NCBI RefSeq assembly: GCF_007830615.1
Contig: NZ_VLLI01000001.1
Location: forward strand, 310,001 to 374,000
Reading direction: 5' to 3'
Length of the DNA stretch: 64,000 nucleotides
Origin: Mucilaginibacter frigoritolerans
GTDB taxonomy: Bacteria; Bacteroidota; Bacteroidia; Sphingobacteriales; Sphingobacteriaceae
Position 1 is the stretch's first letter; every line of letters starts with the position of its first letter. The notes beneath the pieces were generated by a model that was not told the DNA's origin, did no database searches, and saw only the letters and a list, made by a program, of their open reading frames with translations. The position numbers and the translations under genes were made by a program. Of this stretch, positions 1 through 8,576 are shown in pieces.

Positions 1-2
1 AG

Positions 3-35
3 GTTGAAGAACAATTGATACGCAGACTGAATTAA
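3..35 (+). CDS. 3' tail of an upstream gene (partial)
   Basis: One forward frame is open from the window edge and reads VEEQLIRRLN before a TAA stop. The composition looks coding and it ends 138 bases before the next start. Only ten residues are visible, so no function can be given, and it could be chance. Confidence 0.3.
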   Translation, partial: VEEQLIRRLN

Positions 36-141
36 GATTAAACCCGGCTTTCAACATAGAAACCAATCTTTAACTGCAAGCGTATAATCGGCCAATTAAA
101 CTTTTTCTTATATTGCTCATCTAATATCCCGAATCAATACT

Positions 142-149
142 TAAATTTG
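142..149 (+). promoter_or_regulatory. Possible -7 promoter element of the BI-1 gene
   Basis: TAAATTTG matches the Bacteroidota -7 consensus TAnnTTTG and lies 23 bases before the ATG. No good TTTG partner is seen at the expected spacing upstream. Confidence 0.35.
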
Positions 150-172
150 AATAATTAATTTTTTTATAAAAA

Positions 173-904
173 ATGGAAAATAACAGACCTGATTACGTTT
201 ACGACAACGTAATGCAAATAAATGATGCTGACGCATCACGTAAATTTTTAGCTAACGTGTTTATGTGGATGTTTGTGGCTTTAGGCATATCTGCACTTTG
301 TGCTTATGTGTTTGCTAATAGCCCTGCATTCCTTTCAACCTTAGTTGATGCAGATACGCATCAATTAACTGGTTTTGCTTACATTATTATGTTTGCGCCA
401 CTTGCATTTGTACTTTTAATGAGATTTGGCCTTAACCGTATTTCGTACCCGGTGTTAGCTTTACTATTCGTTGCCTACGCAGCTGTAACTGGAATGAGTT
501 TAAGCTTTATACTATTAGCTTACACAGCATCATCTGTATTGGGTGTATTCTTAACTTCTTCGGTAGTATTTGGTGTTATGGCAATTGCCGGTTACACAAC
601 AAAAACTGATTTAACTAAATTCGGCTCCATATTAATTATGTTCCTGATTGGTATAGTTGTTGCAAGCTTAGTAAATATGTTTTTACATAGCAGTGGACTG
701 GACATGATTATCAGTTATGTTGGTGTTGCCGTGTTTGTTGGCTTAACTGCTTACGACGTTCAGAAACTGAAAAATATTGGTGCTGGTTTAACTTATGGTG
801 ATGCAACAGCTTCAAAAATGGCATTAATGGGAGGTTTAACATTATATCTTGATTTTATCAACTTATTCCTAATGTTACTGCGTATTTTTGGCAGAAGAAA
901 ATAA
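173..904 (+). CDS. Bax inhibitor-1/YccA family membrane protein
   Basis: A 243-residue inner-membrane protein with a soluble N-terminus of about 25 residues followed by roughly seven hydrophobic helices from residue 27 to the end. The C-terminal stretch LYLDFINLFLMLLRIFG is the hallmark of the bacterial BI-1 (TMBIM/YccA) family, and length is typical. Family members are pH-sensitive calcium-leak-like channels or interact with the FtsH protease; the role in this organism is not known. It is monocistronic, with a TAAATTTG promoter-like element upstream and a hairpin terminator right after the stop. Confidence 0.92.
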   Translation: MENNRPDYVYDNVMQINDADASRKFLANVFMWMFVALGISALCAYVFANSPAFLSTLVDADTHQLTGFAYIIMFAPLAFVLLMRFGLNRISYPVLALLFVAYAAVTGMSLSFILLAYTASSVLGVFLTSSVVFGVMAIAGYTTKTDLTKFGSILIMFLIGIVVASLVNMFLHSSGLDMIISYVGVAVFVGLTAYDVQKLKNIGAGLTYGDATASKMALMGGLTLYLDFINLFLMLLRIFGRRK

Positions 905-921
905 TCAATAAAACGATTTTA

Positions 922-957
922 AAAGAGCTGCCTGATAAAAACGGGCAGCTTTTTTTA
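922..957 (+). terminator. Rho-independent terminator of the BI-1 gene
   Basis: AGCTGCC (926-932) pairs perfectly with GGCAGCT (944-950) across an A-rich loop and is followed by seven T residues. Confidence 0.85.
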
Positions 958-1003
958 TGCACTAAAATTACGTTATAATGAAGGTTGGGGACTTAACACC
1001 CTA

Positions 1004-1034
1004 TTGCATATTAACTGTTTATTACGCATCTTTG
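1004..1034 (+). promoter_or_regulatory. Promoter of the metH leader
   Basis: TTG at 1004-1006 and CATCTTTG at 1027-1034 are 20 bases apart, close to the Bacteroidota consensus TTTG-N~19-TAnnTTTG with one mismatch at the first base of the -7 box. The expected start of transcription falls at about 1038-1041, exactly where the riboswitch P1 helix begins, which supports the call. Confidence 0.6.
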
Positions 1035-1038
1035 CGGT

Positions 1039-1147
1039 GCTTATGGAGAAAGACGGAGGGATTAGACCCTGCGAAGTCTTGGCAACCTGTGCTTACAAGG
1101 TGCTACATTCTACTCGGCTGGTAATTACACCATCGGGAAAGATAAGC
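1039..1147 (+). ncRNA. SAM riboswitch (S-box/SAM-I type) controlling metH-metF
   Basis: The aptamer core motifs are present in order: GACGGAGGGA (1052-1061), CCCTGCGAAG, TTGGCAACC (1079-1087), AAGGTGCTA and GGGAAAGATAAG. GCTTAT (1039-1044) pairs with ATAAGC (1142-1147) to form P1. The class binds S-adenosylmethionine and shuts off methionine genes. Downstream, CGAAAGTC (1147-1154) can pair with GACTTTTCG (1166-1174), a second ATAAGC lies at 1177-1182, and a T-rich run follows (1183-1192); these look like the expression platform, but which helix forms with ligand is inference. Confidence 0.9.
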
Positions 1148-1194
1148 GAAAGTCATTATACAACCGACTTTTCGATATAAGCTTTATTTTTTGT

Positions 1195-1342
1195 GATTAC
1201 ACTGATTAAATTTTGATTACACAGATTTGTTGTTGATTGCACTGATAATTTTACATTGTAGAGATCGGTGAAATCAAAAAAAAGAATCAGTGTAATCATT
1301 CAAGAAAATCGGTGAAGTCATCCAAAAAGAATCGGTGAAATC
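1195..1342 (+). repeat. Tandem direct and inverted 12-mers in the metH leader
   Basis: Three copies of GATTRCACWGAT start at 1195, 1215 and 1235 (20-base period). Four copies of the reverse complement, ATCRGTGWARTC, start at 1264, 1286, 1308 and 1331 (22-23-base period). Any of the first three can pair with any of the last four in the transcript. The last copy ends five bases before the metH ATG. No family name can be given. Confidence 0.85.
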
Positions 1343-1347
1343 ATAAA

Positions 1348-4300
1348 ATGAGTATTAAAAAAGAATTAGAGAAACGCATCCTGGTAATTGATGGAGCAAT
1401 GGGCACCATGATACAGCGTTACGAATTATCGGAAGATGATTTTCGTGGCGAGCGTTTTCGTGATCACGCTTCTGATCTTAAAGGAAATAACGACTTACTG
1501 AATATTACACGTCCTGACGTGATTAAAGCTATTCATGCCGAATATCTGGATGCCGGGGCCGACATTATTGAAACCAATACCTTTAGTACCCAGCGTATTT
1601 CTCTTGCAGATTATCACCTGGAAGAACTGGCTTATGAACTAAGTTATGAAGGTGCGCGTTTGGCTCGTGAAGTGGCCGATGAGTATACTCAAAAACAACC
1701 CAACAAGCCTCGTTTCGTAGCGGGTGCAGTAGGCCCAACTAACAGAACTGCATCACTTTCACCAGACGTAAATGATCCAGGCTATAGAGCAGTTACTTTT
1801 GATGATTTGGCTGAGGCTTATTATGACCAGGTACGCGGATTGGTTGATGGCGGCTCGGATTTGCTTTTAATAGAAACCATATTTGATACCCTGAATGCAA
1901 AAGCAGCCTTATTTGCCATTGACAGATATGCTCATGAATCAGGCAAGCAATTGCCGGTAATGATTTCAGGTACCATCACCGATGCTTCAGGACGTACATT
2001 ATCGGGCCAAACGGTTGAGGCTTTCTGGAACTCTGTCCGTCATGCTAATTTGCTGTCGGTAGGTTTAAACTGTGCCTTAGGAGCAAAAGAAATGCGACCG
2101 CATTTGGAGGAATTATCAACAAAAGCAGATGTATTTATATCGGCCTATCCGAATGCCGGTTTACCAAATGAGTTCGGTCAGTACGACGAAACTGCTCATG
2201 AAACCGCCCATCAGGTTGATGATTTTATGAAAGCTGGGTTGGTAAATATTGTAGGTGGTTGTTGTGGCACTACTCCTGATCACATTAAATGTATTGCTGA
2301 AAAAGCCGCTAAATATTCACCTCGTTTGAAGCCCGAAATTGAGTCCTATCTCCGTTTAAGCGGACTGGAAGCGGTTACCCTAACTCCCGAAACCAACTTC
2401 GTAAACATTGGTGAACGTACCAATATTACAGGTTCACCAAAGTTTTCAAAACTCATATTGGCCGAAGATTATGAGGCTGCATTAGCTGTTGCATTGCAAC
2501 AAGTGGAGGGTGGCGCACAGGTTATCGATATAAACATGGATGAAGGGATGATTGATTCGGAAGCTGTAATGGTTAAATTTTTGAACCTGGTAGCTTCTGA
2601 ACCAGATATCGCTAAACTGCCTATTATGATCGATTCATCTAAATGGACGGTTATTGAGGCTGGTTTAAAATGTTTGCAGGGAAAAGGTATTGTTAACTCC
2701 ATCTCTCTAAAAGAGGGTGAGGATAAGTTTAAAGAATATGCCCGTAAAATTTTGAGTTATGGTGCCGCTACTGTGGTAATGGCCTTTGATGAAAAAGGAC
2801 AGGCGGATTCTCTTGAACGCAGAAAAGAAATCTGTGAGCGTTCCTACCGAATTTTGGTTGATGAAATTGGTTTCCCCCCACAGGATATTATATTCGATCC
2901 TAATATATTAACCGTTGCAACCGGGCTTGAAGAGCATAACAACTACGCGGTTGATTTTATTGAAGCAACCCGCTGGATAAAACAAAACTTACCCTATGCC
3001 AAAGTAAGCGGCGGTGTAAGTAATATATCCTTCTCCTTTAGGGGAAACAACGTAGTGCGCGAAGCAATGCACTCTGCGTTTTTATACCATGCTATTAAAG
3101 CAGGTTTGGATATGGGTATTGTAAACGCCGGTATGCTGGAAGTTTATGAACAGATTCCACAAGACTTGTTAGAACTTGTTGAAGATGTATTGCTGAATCG
3201 TCGCGATGATGCAACTGAACGTTTGGTTGAATTTGCAGATACCATCAAATCAAAAGGCAAAGAAATAGTAAGGGACGAGGAGTGGCGCAAAGCACCGGTT
3301 GCTGAGCGTTTATCGCACTCATTGGTAAAAGGTATCATCGAATACCTGGATGATGATGTGGAAGAAGCAAGGCTGCAGTATGCCAAGCCGCTGGAGGTAA
3401 TTGAGGGTCCGCTTATGGACGGAATGAATGTAGTAGGCGACTTGTTTGGTGCAGGGAAGATGTTCTTGCCACAGGTAGTAAAATCAGCACGTGTAATGAA
3501 AAAGGCCGTTGCTTATTTATTGCCATTTATAGAGTTGGAGAAACAACGGGTTATTGATGCCGGCGAAGATTCAAGCGATAGCCGGGCCAATGCTGGCAAA
3601 ATATTAATGGCTACTGTAAAAGGCGATGTGCACGATATCGGCAAAAATATAGTAGGCGTGGTTTTAGCCTGCAACAACTTTGAGGTGATAGACTTGGGCG
3701 TGATGGTGCCTGCACAGAAGATAATTGAGGAAGCCAAAAAACAAAATGTGGATATCATCGGTCTGAGTGGTTTAATTACCCCTTCGCTGGATGAAATGGT
3801 GCATTTTGCCAAGGAAATGGAGCGTGAAGGTTTTACCATTCCTTTAATTATTGGCGGAGCTACCACTTCCCGTATACACGCTGCTGTAAAGGTTGATCCG
3901 CATTATTCAGGACCTGCCATTCATGTACTGGATGCTTCACGCAGCGTAACTGTTTGTAGCAGCTTAATGAGTAAGGAAAACCGCGGTGCCTACATTCAAG
4001 GTATAAAAGATGAATATGCAAAAGCCCGCGAAGCGCATCTGAACAAAAAATCAGATAAACGCTTTGTGACTATTGAAGAAGCAAGAAACTCGAGATTCCA
4101 AATCAGTTTAGACGGGGATGTTGCGCCAAAGCCAGCATTTACAGGTACTAAGGTATTTGAAGATTTTTCATTGGATGAATTGGTTCCCTATATCGACTGG
4201 ACGCCATTTTTCCATACCTGGGAATTACGTGGCAGTTATCCGAAAATTTTCAACGATAAGTACGTGGGTGTTGAAGCTAAAAAGCTGTTTGATGATGCAC

Positions 4301-5037
4301 AAGTATTATTGAAAAGAGTTGTAAGCGAAAAACTGTTTAAAGCAAAAGGTGTAATCGGTTTTTGGCCAGCAAATAGTGTGGGTGATGACATTGAACTTTA
4401 TACTGATGATACCCGCACAACCTTGCTTACCCGTATCCATACTTTACGTCAGCAGGCCGAAAAAGTAAAGGGCGAGCCATATTATGCATTGTCAGATTTC
4501 ATCGCACCAAAAGAAAGCGGTGTACCTGATTATTGGGGTGGCTTTGCCGTTACCACAGGTATTGGTTGCGATGAACTGGTTGCTGAATTTGAAAAAGATC
4601 ATGACGACTATAACAGCATTATGGCCAAAGCTATTGCTGATCGTTTAGCTGAAGCTTTTGCCGAAAAAATGCATGAGCTGGTACGTAAAGAGTATTGGGG
4701 ATATGCCAAAGGCGAGCATTTAGGTACCGACGAACTGATCAAAGAAGAATACCAGGGAATTCGCCCGGCACCGGGATATCCTGCCTGTCCGGATCATACC
4801 GAGAAAACAACCTTGTTTGAATTGCTAAAGGCCGAAGAAAATGCAGACATGCATCTAACCGAAAGCCTGGCGATGTTGCCGGCAGCAGCCGTAAGCGGGT
4901 TTTATTTTGCACACCCGCAGGCTCGTTATTTTGGCTTGAACAAGATCAGTAAAGATCAGGTGGAAGATTACGCCATACGTAAAAATATGCCGTTAGAAGA
5001 AGTTGAACGCTGGCTTGGGCCAAATTTGAATTATTAA
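1348..5037 (+). CDS. metH: Cobalamin-dependent methionine synthase MetH
   Basis: Transfers a methyl group from 5-methyltetrahydrofolate to homocysteine via methylcobalamin in the cytoplasm. The 1229 residues carry all four modules of the E. coli enzyme: a homocysteine domain with zinc ligands C242, C305 and C306 (the GGCCG motif), a pterin-binding domain starting near residue 350 ([13 protein letters not shown]), a B12 cap and Rossmann domain with D760-x-H762-x-x-G765 supplying the lower cobalt ligand, and a C-terminal activation domain with R1139 in [12 protein letters not shown]. The gene sits under a SAM riboswitch and leads directly into metF 84 bases downstream, so the two are probably cotranscribed. 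It appears intact and full length. Confidence 0.98.
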   Translation: MSIKKELEKRILVIDGAMGTMIQRYELSEDDFRGERFRDHASDLKGNNDLLNITRPDVIKAIHAEYLDAGADIIETNTFSTQRISLADYHLEELAYELSYEGARLAREVADEYTQKQPNKPRFVAGAVGPTNRTASLSPDVNDPGYRAVTFDDLAEAYYDQVRGLVDGGSDLLLIETIFDTLNAKAALFAIDRYAHESGKQLPVMISGTITDASGRTLSGQTVEAFWNSVRHANLLSVGLNCALGAKEMRPHLEELSTKADVFISAYPNAGLPNEFGQYDETAHETAHQVDDFMKAGLVNIVGGCCGTTPDHIKCIAEKAAKYSPRLKPEIESYLRLSGLEAVTLTPETNFVNIGERTNITGSPKFSKLILAEDYEAALAVALQQVEGGAQVIDINMDEGMIDSEAVMVKFLNLVASEPDIAKLPIMIDSSKWTVIEAGLKCLQGKGIVNSISLKEGEDKFKEYARKILSYGAATVVMAFDEKGQADSLERRKEICERSYRILVDEIGFPPQDIIFDPNILTVATGLEEHNNYAVDFIEATRWIKQNLPYAKVSGGVSNISFSFRGNNVVREAMHSAFLYHAIKAGLDMGIVNAGMLEVYEQIPQDLLELVEDVLLNRRDDATERLVEFADTIKSKGKEIVRDEEWRKAPVAERLSHSLVKGIIEYLDDDVEEARLQYAKPLEVIEGPLMDGMNVVGDLFGAGKMFLPQVVKSARVMKKAVAYLLPFIELEKQRVIDAGEDSSDSRANAGKILMATVKGDVHDIGKNIVGVVLACNNFEVIDLGVMVPAQKIIEEAKKQNVDIIGLSGLITPSLDEMVHFAKEMEREGFTIPLIIGGATTSRIHAAVKVDPHYSGPAIHVLDASRSVTVCSSLMSKENRGAYIQGIKDEYAKAREAHLNKKSDKRFVTIEEARNSRFQISLDGDVAPKPAFTGTKVFEDFSLDELVPYIDWTPFFHTWELRGSYPKIFNDKYVGVEAKKLFDDAQVLLKRVVSEKLFKAKGVIGFWPANSVGDDIELYTDDTRTTLLTRIHTLRQQAEKVKGEPYYALSDFIAPKESGVPDYWGGFAVTTGIGCDELVAEFEKDHDDYNSIMAKAIADRLAEAFAEKMHELVRKEYWGYAKGEHLGTDELIKEEYQGIRPAPGYPACPDHTEKTTLFELLKAEENADMHLTESLAMLPAAAVSGFYFAHPQARYFGLNKISKDQVEDYAIRKNMPLEEVERWLGPNLNY

Positions 5038-5098
5038 GCCACTGACCCCGAGAGGGTGAGCAAAACAAAAAAAATATCACAACTAAATATAAAAAATT

Positions 5099-5112
5099 CC
5101 CCCTTAAGGGGG
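5099..5112. repeat. Palindrome just before metF
   Basis: CCCCCTTAAGGGGG is a perfect 14-base palindrome ending nine bases before the metF ATG; G-rich sequence continues to 5120. It resembles the edge of an intergenic repeat and may fold over the start region. Confidence 0.6.
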
Positions 5113-5121
5113 GTAGGGGGT

Positions 5122-6078
5122 ATGAAAATAACCGAACACATCAGCAACGCTAAAGGCAAAACACTTTTTTCTTTTGAATTGATACCACCTTTAAAGGGAC
5201 AAAGTATCCAGGGGATTTATGATGCCATTGACCCTTTAATGGAATTTAAGCCGCCCTTCATTGATGTAACTTCACTGCGTGAGGATTTTATTTATAAAGA
5301 ACATTCAAATGGCTTGCTGGAGAAATTAAGCTATCGTAAACGACCAGGCACTATTGCTATTTGTGCGGCAATTATGAATAAGTACAAGGTGGATACAGTT
5401 CCTCACTTATTATGCGGAGGCTTTACCAAAGACGAGACAGAGAATGGCCTTATTGATTTGCAATTTTTAGGAATTGAAAATGTGTTGGTTTTGCGTGGAG
5501 ATGCCCGTAGAGGGGATGCTTCCTTTGTGCCAACACCAAACGGTCATAATTATGCTACCGATTTGTTACAGCAGGTAGTTAATTTAAACAATGGCATTTA
5601 TTTACACGAATCTAATGACGAAATTCTGAAAACAAGTTTCTGCATTGGTGTGGCAGGGTATCCTGAAAAACATTTTGAGGCGCCGAATCTGAAAACTGAT
5701 TTCAAATACCTAAAGCAAAAGGTAGATATGGGGGCCAACTTTATTGTTACCCAAATGTTTTTTGACAACCAGAAATATATCGACTTTGTAAATAGTTGCA
5801 GGGCTAACGGAATTAATGTACCTATTATTCCGGGTTTAAAACCGGTTGTTAATTCAAAGCAATTGGTTAACCTGTCAAAAACTTTTCATATCGATATGCC
5901 TGAAGATCTTTGCGATGCAGTAAACAGTTGCAAATCAGAAAAAGAAGTAAGAGAAGTAGGCATAGAATGGACAATAAACCAATGTAAAGAGCTGATAAAA
6001 TTTGGAGCACCAGTATTACATTTTTATACCATGAGCAATGCAGGGCCAACCAAAAAAATAGCTGAAGCAATATTTTAA
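5122..6078 (+). CDS. metF: Methylenetetrahydrofolate reductase MetF
   Basis: Reduces 5,10-methylene-THF to 5-methyl-THF with FAD, supplying the methyl donor used by MetH. The 318-residue product begins MKITEHI; the frame stays open back to a GTG at 5056, but that extension encodes a palindromic repeat (5099-5112) and no conserved sequence, so the ATG at 5122 is preferred. FSFELIPP near residue 16 holds the conserved catalytic glutamate of the TIM-barrel family, and LRGDARRGD and TQMFFDN match conserved family segments. It ends in a strong terminator shared with the facing peptidase gene. Cotranscription with metH puts it under the same riboswitch. Confidence 0.95.
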   Translation: MKITEHISNAKGKTLFSFELIPPLKGQSIQGIYDAIDPLMEFKPPFIDVTSLREDFIYKEHSNGLLEKLSYRKRPGTIAICAAIMNKYKVDTVPHLLCGGFTKDETENGLIDLQFLGIENVLVLRGDARRGDASFVPTPNGHNYATDLLQQVVNLNNGIYLHESNDEILKTSFCIGVAGYPEKHFEAPNLKTDFKYLKQKVDMGANFIVTQMFFDNQKYIDFVNSCRANGINVPIIPGLKPVVNSKQLVNLSKTFHIDMPEDLCDAVNSCKSEKEVREVGIEWTINQCKELIKFGAPVLHFYTMSNAGPTKKIAEAIF

Positions 6079-6117
6079 AATAAGAAGGGGCGGAAAATTT
6101 CCGCCCCTTCTTATTTT
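6077..6117. terminator. Bidirectional terminator between metF and the M13 peptidase gene
   Basis: A nearly perfect 20-bp inverted repeat with AAAATAAGAAGGGGCGGAAA on the left and its complement on the right, loop of one base. The A/T ends give a T-run on either strand, so it can end both convergent genes. Confidence 0.9.
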
Positions 6118-6161
6118 ATGTAACATGTAAAGGCCAATTTTTAGTGCCTTTGCATTATATC

Positions 6162-8249
6162 TTACCAAACTTTCGTTCTGTCCTCAGGTTTCTTGTACAT
6201 CTTATCGCCTGGTTTAATACTAAAGGCAGTGTACCATGCATCAATATTGGTTAATGGCGCATTGGTTCGGTATTGTTCAGGAGAGTGCGGATCAACTAAA
6301 ATCCTTTGTGCCGCAGCTTCCGGACGTTGAGAACCTCTCCAAACCTGGGCCCATGACAAGAAGAAACGTTGATCAGGAGTAAAGCCATCAATCTTTTTAG
6401 TTGATTGTCCTTCTTTGGTTTTCTTAAAGGCAGCATAAGCAACATTCAATCCGCCCAAATCAGCAAGATTTTCACCTAATGTTAATTTACCGTTTACGTG
6501 TAAAGTGTCTAACACAGTAAATCCATTGTATTGGGCAACAACCTGGTCAGCACGGGTTTTAAACTTATCTGCATCATCTTTGGTCCACCAATCACGTAAA
6601 GTTCCGTCAGCATCATATTGACGACCCTGATCGTCAAATCCATGGGTCATTTCGTGACCGATAACTGCACCTATACCACCATAATTTACAGCATCATCAG
6701 CTCCAAAATCAAAGAATGGAAACTGCAATATACCTGCCGGGAACACAATCTCATTATTTACCGGGTTGTAATAAGCGTTTACAGTTGGCGGCGACATGCC
6801 CCAACGGGTTTTATCTACCGGTTTGTTAATCTGGCTAACACCATAGTTATATCTCCAGATAGAAATCGCCCTTAAATTACCCACATAATCATTACGGGTA
6901 ATTGTTAAACCTTCATACAACTGCCACTTGTCTGGGTAACCGATTTTTACAGTAAATGCATTTAGTTTTTTAAGTGCGCGTGCTTTGGTAGCATCGCTCA
7001 TCCAGGTTAAGTTTTGAATTCGCTCGCCCAAGGTAACCTTCAGGTTATTTACCAGATCAACCATGTATTGTTTAGCGGCCGGGGTAAAGTATTTAGCTAC
7101 GTATAACTGGCCCAATAATTCGCCAATGCTGCCATCAACCAGGCTAGACATACGCTCGTTACGTGGAGTTTGTACTTTCTGGCCGCTCAGAGCACTTGAA
7201 AAGGCAAAATTAGCCTCAACAAAAGGATTGCTTAGGGCCGATGCTGAGCCTTTTAAAATATTCCATTTTAAATAAACTTTCCAATTATCTATTGGTGTTG
7301 CGGCCAATAAAGTGTCCTCAGTTTTGAAAAATGCAGGCTGTCCAACGTTCATGGTATCCTGTCCGGCAACTTTCATCTGCGGTAATAGCTCAACCCAGTT
7401 TAAGTGCGGGGTGGTTTTTGCAAAGTCAGCAACGGCAAATTTGTTATAGGTGACATTTGGATCGCGCATGGCAACACGGCTTAATTGTGCTTTAGCCAGG
7501 GCTGCCTCAATGCTGAATATGGTAGCTGCATTTTTAGCTGCATCTTCTTGACTGCTGCCTGTTAATGTAAAAAGCGCAATAATATATTGTTTATAGGCAT
7601 CCTGGATCTTTTTGGTACGCCCATCGCTCTTTAAATAATAATCGCGATCGGGTAGGGTAGTACCACCCTGGTTTATGCCCGCAACATGTTTGGTTACATG
7701 TTTTTCATCCTGGCTAACACCAAAACCAAACAACGGACTTCCTTCACCATTTGTACGTTCAAACACGGCTTCGGTAATCACTCCATTCAAGTCAGTTATT
7801 TTGTCAATCCGCTCTAAATCTGCTTTTATAGGATTATAGCCTAATTTTTCAATTGCTACACTATCCATTCCGCTGGCATACAAATCACCTACACGTTGCT
7901 CCAGGCTGCCAGCAGGATGTGTGGTTTTACTTACCTCATTTAATATACCTAATAGTCGGTCGGTATTTTCCTGGTGAAGGATGTTAAAGCTTCCCCAGCG
8001 GGTTTCTTTAGCTGGTATGGCATTTTGTTTTATCCAGTTACCGTTGGCGTATTCAAAAAAGTTGTCGCCAGGGTTAACGGTCAGATCCATATTAGCAGGA
8101 TCAATAAATTTTTTAGGTGGAATAGCTATGCTTTTTGGCTTGCTTTTTCCTTTGCTTTTCTTACCGCCACCGGCAGCAAAAGCATTAACCGATAAGCCTA
8201 TTAAGCCAATCAGCATAAAATTAGTTAGTTTGGTCAGTTTCAGTTTCAT
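6162..8249 (-). CDS. Secreted M13 family zinc metallopeptidase (PepO/neprilysin type)
   Basis: A 695-residue zinc endopeptidase. The N-terminus is a signal peptide (about residues 1-26, ending AFA), followed by a basic Gly/Ser/Lys-rich linker. The catalytic motif H532-E-M-T-H536 lies in VIGHEMTHGFDDQGRQ, and E593 in ENLADLGG is the third zinc ligand. NAYYNPVNNEIVFPAGILQ is the M13 substrate-binding segment and the C-terminus VDPHSPEQYRTNAPL...W is typical. It should act in the periplasm or at the outer membrane on peptides. It is monocistronic and divergent from valS. Confidence 0.95.
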   Translation of the reverse strand: MKLKLTKLTNFMLIGLIGLSVNAFAAGGGKKSKGKSKPKSIAIPPKKFIDPANMDLTVNPGDNFFEYANGNWIKQNAIPAKETRWGSFNILHQENTDRLLGILNEVSKTTHPAGSLEQRVGDLYASGMDSVAIEKLGYNPIKADLERIDKITDLNGVITEAVFERTNGEGSPLFGFGVSQDEKHVTKHVAGINQGGTTLPDRDYYLKSDGRTKKIQDAYKQYIIALFTLTGSSQEDAAKNAATIFSIEAALAKAQLSRVAMRDPNVTYNKFAVADFAKTTPHLNWVELLPQMKVAGQDTMNVGQPAFFKTEDTLLAATPIDNWKVYLKWNILKGSASALSNPFVEANFAFSSALSGQKVQTPRNERMSSLVDGSIGELLGQLYVAKYFTPAAKQYMVDLVNNLKVTLGERIQNLTWMSDATKARALKKLNAFTVKIGYPDKWQLYEGLTITRNDYVGNLRAISIWRYNYGVSQINKPVDKTRWGMSPPTVNAYYNPVNNEIVFPAGILQFPFFDFGADDAVNYGGIGAVIGHEMTHGFDDQGRQYDADGTLRDWWTKDDADKFKTRADQVVAQYNGFTVLDTLHVNGKLTLGENLADLGGLNVAYAAFKKTKEGQSTKKIDGFTPDQRFFLSWAQVWRGSQRPEAAAQRILVDPHSPEQYRTNAPLTNIDAWYTAFSIKPGDKMYKKPEDRTKVW

Positions 8250-8576
8250 ATCTTTTTAACAAAAACTTAAAGATAATAATTTGACTCGTGCATACAAGTA
8301 AGCATAATCCCTGTGCTTGGCAGTTAAGCTATTTTATTAAAAAGGATAATACCATCTTCTTCATATCCTTTTGAAAAAGTGCTGTAAATGCTATCGTTTT
8401 CTTAATAAGGAGTACATTTTATAGGTCGAATTTTTGATTGTAAAAATGTTGTTGCCTGTTTAGAGGCTAAGCTCAAATCTTTTCCAAAGGAGATGACTTG
8501 AAAAAAAGATTAAAAAAGCGTTCTCTTTAGGATAGAGGTTTGGGCTAAGGCTCAGAAAAAGCTATTTTTGCACATT
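8250..8576. other. Divergent intergenic region, peptidase gene/valS
   Basis: 327 AT-rich bases hold the regulatory regions of both flanking genes. Apart from the valS promoter at 8539-8570 I see no gene, T-box leader or repeat. Confidence 0.6.
8539..8570 (+). promoter_or_regulatory. valS promoter, apparently giving a leaderless mRNA
   Basis: TTTG (8539-8542), 20 bases, then TATTTTTG (8563-8570), a full match to the Bacteroidota consensus. The ATG begins only seven bases after the -7 box, so the transcript should start at or within a few bases of the start codon. Confidence 0.7.

Noticed and set aside
1195-1342. Possible CRISPR array
   Set aside because: Repeats are only 12 bases, occur in both orientations, spacers are 8-11 bases, and no cas gene is present.
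5056-5121. Upstream GTG start for metF
   Set aside because: The extra 22 residues come from a palindrome-bearing spacer and are not part of the conserved MetF N-terminus.
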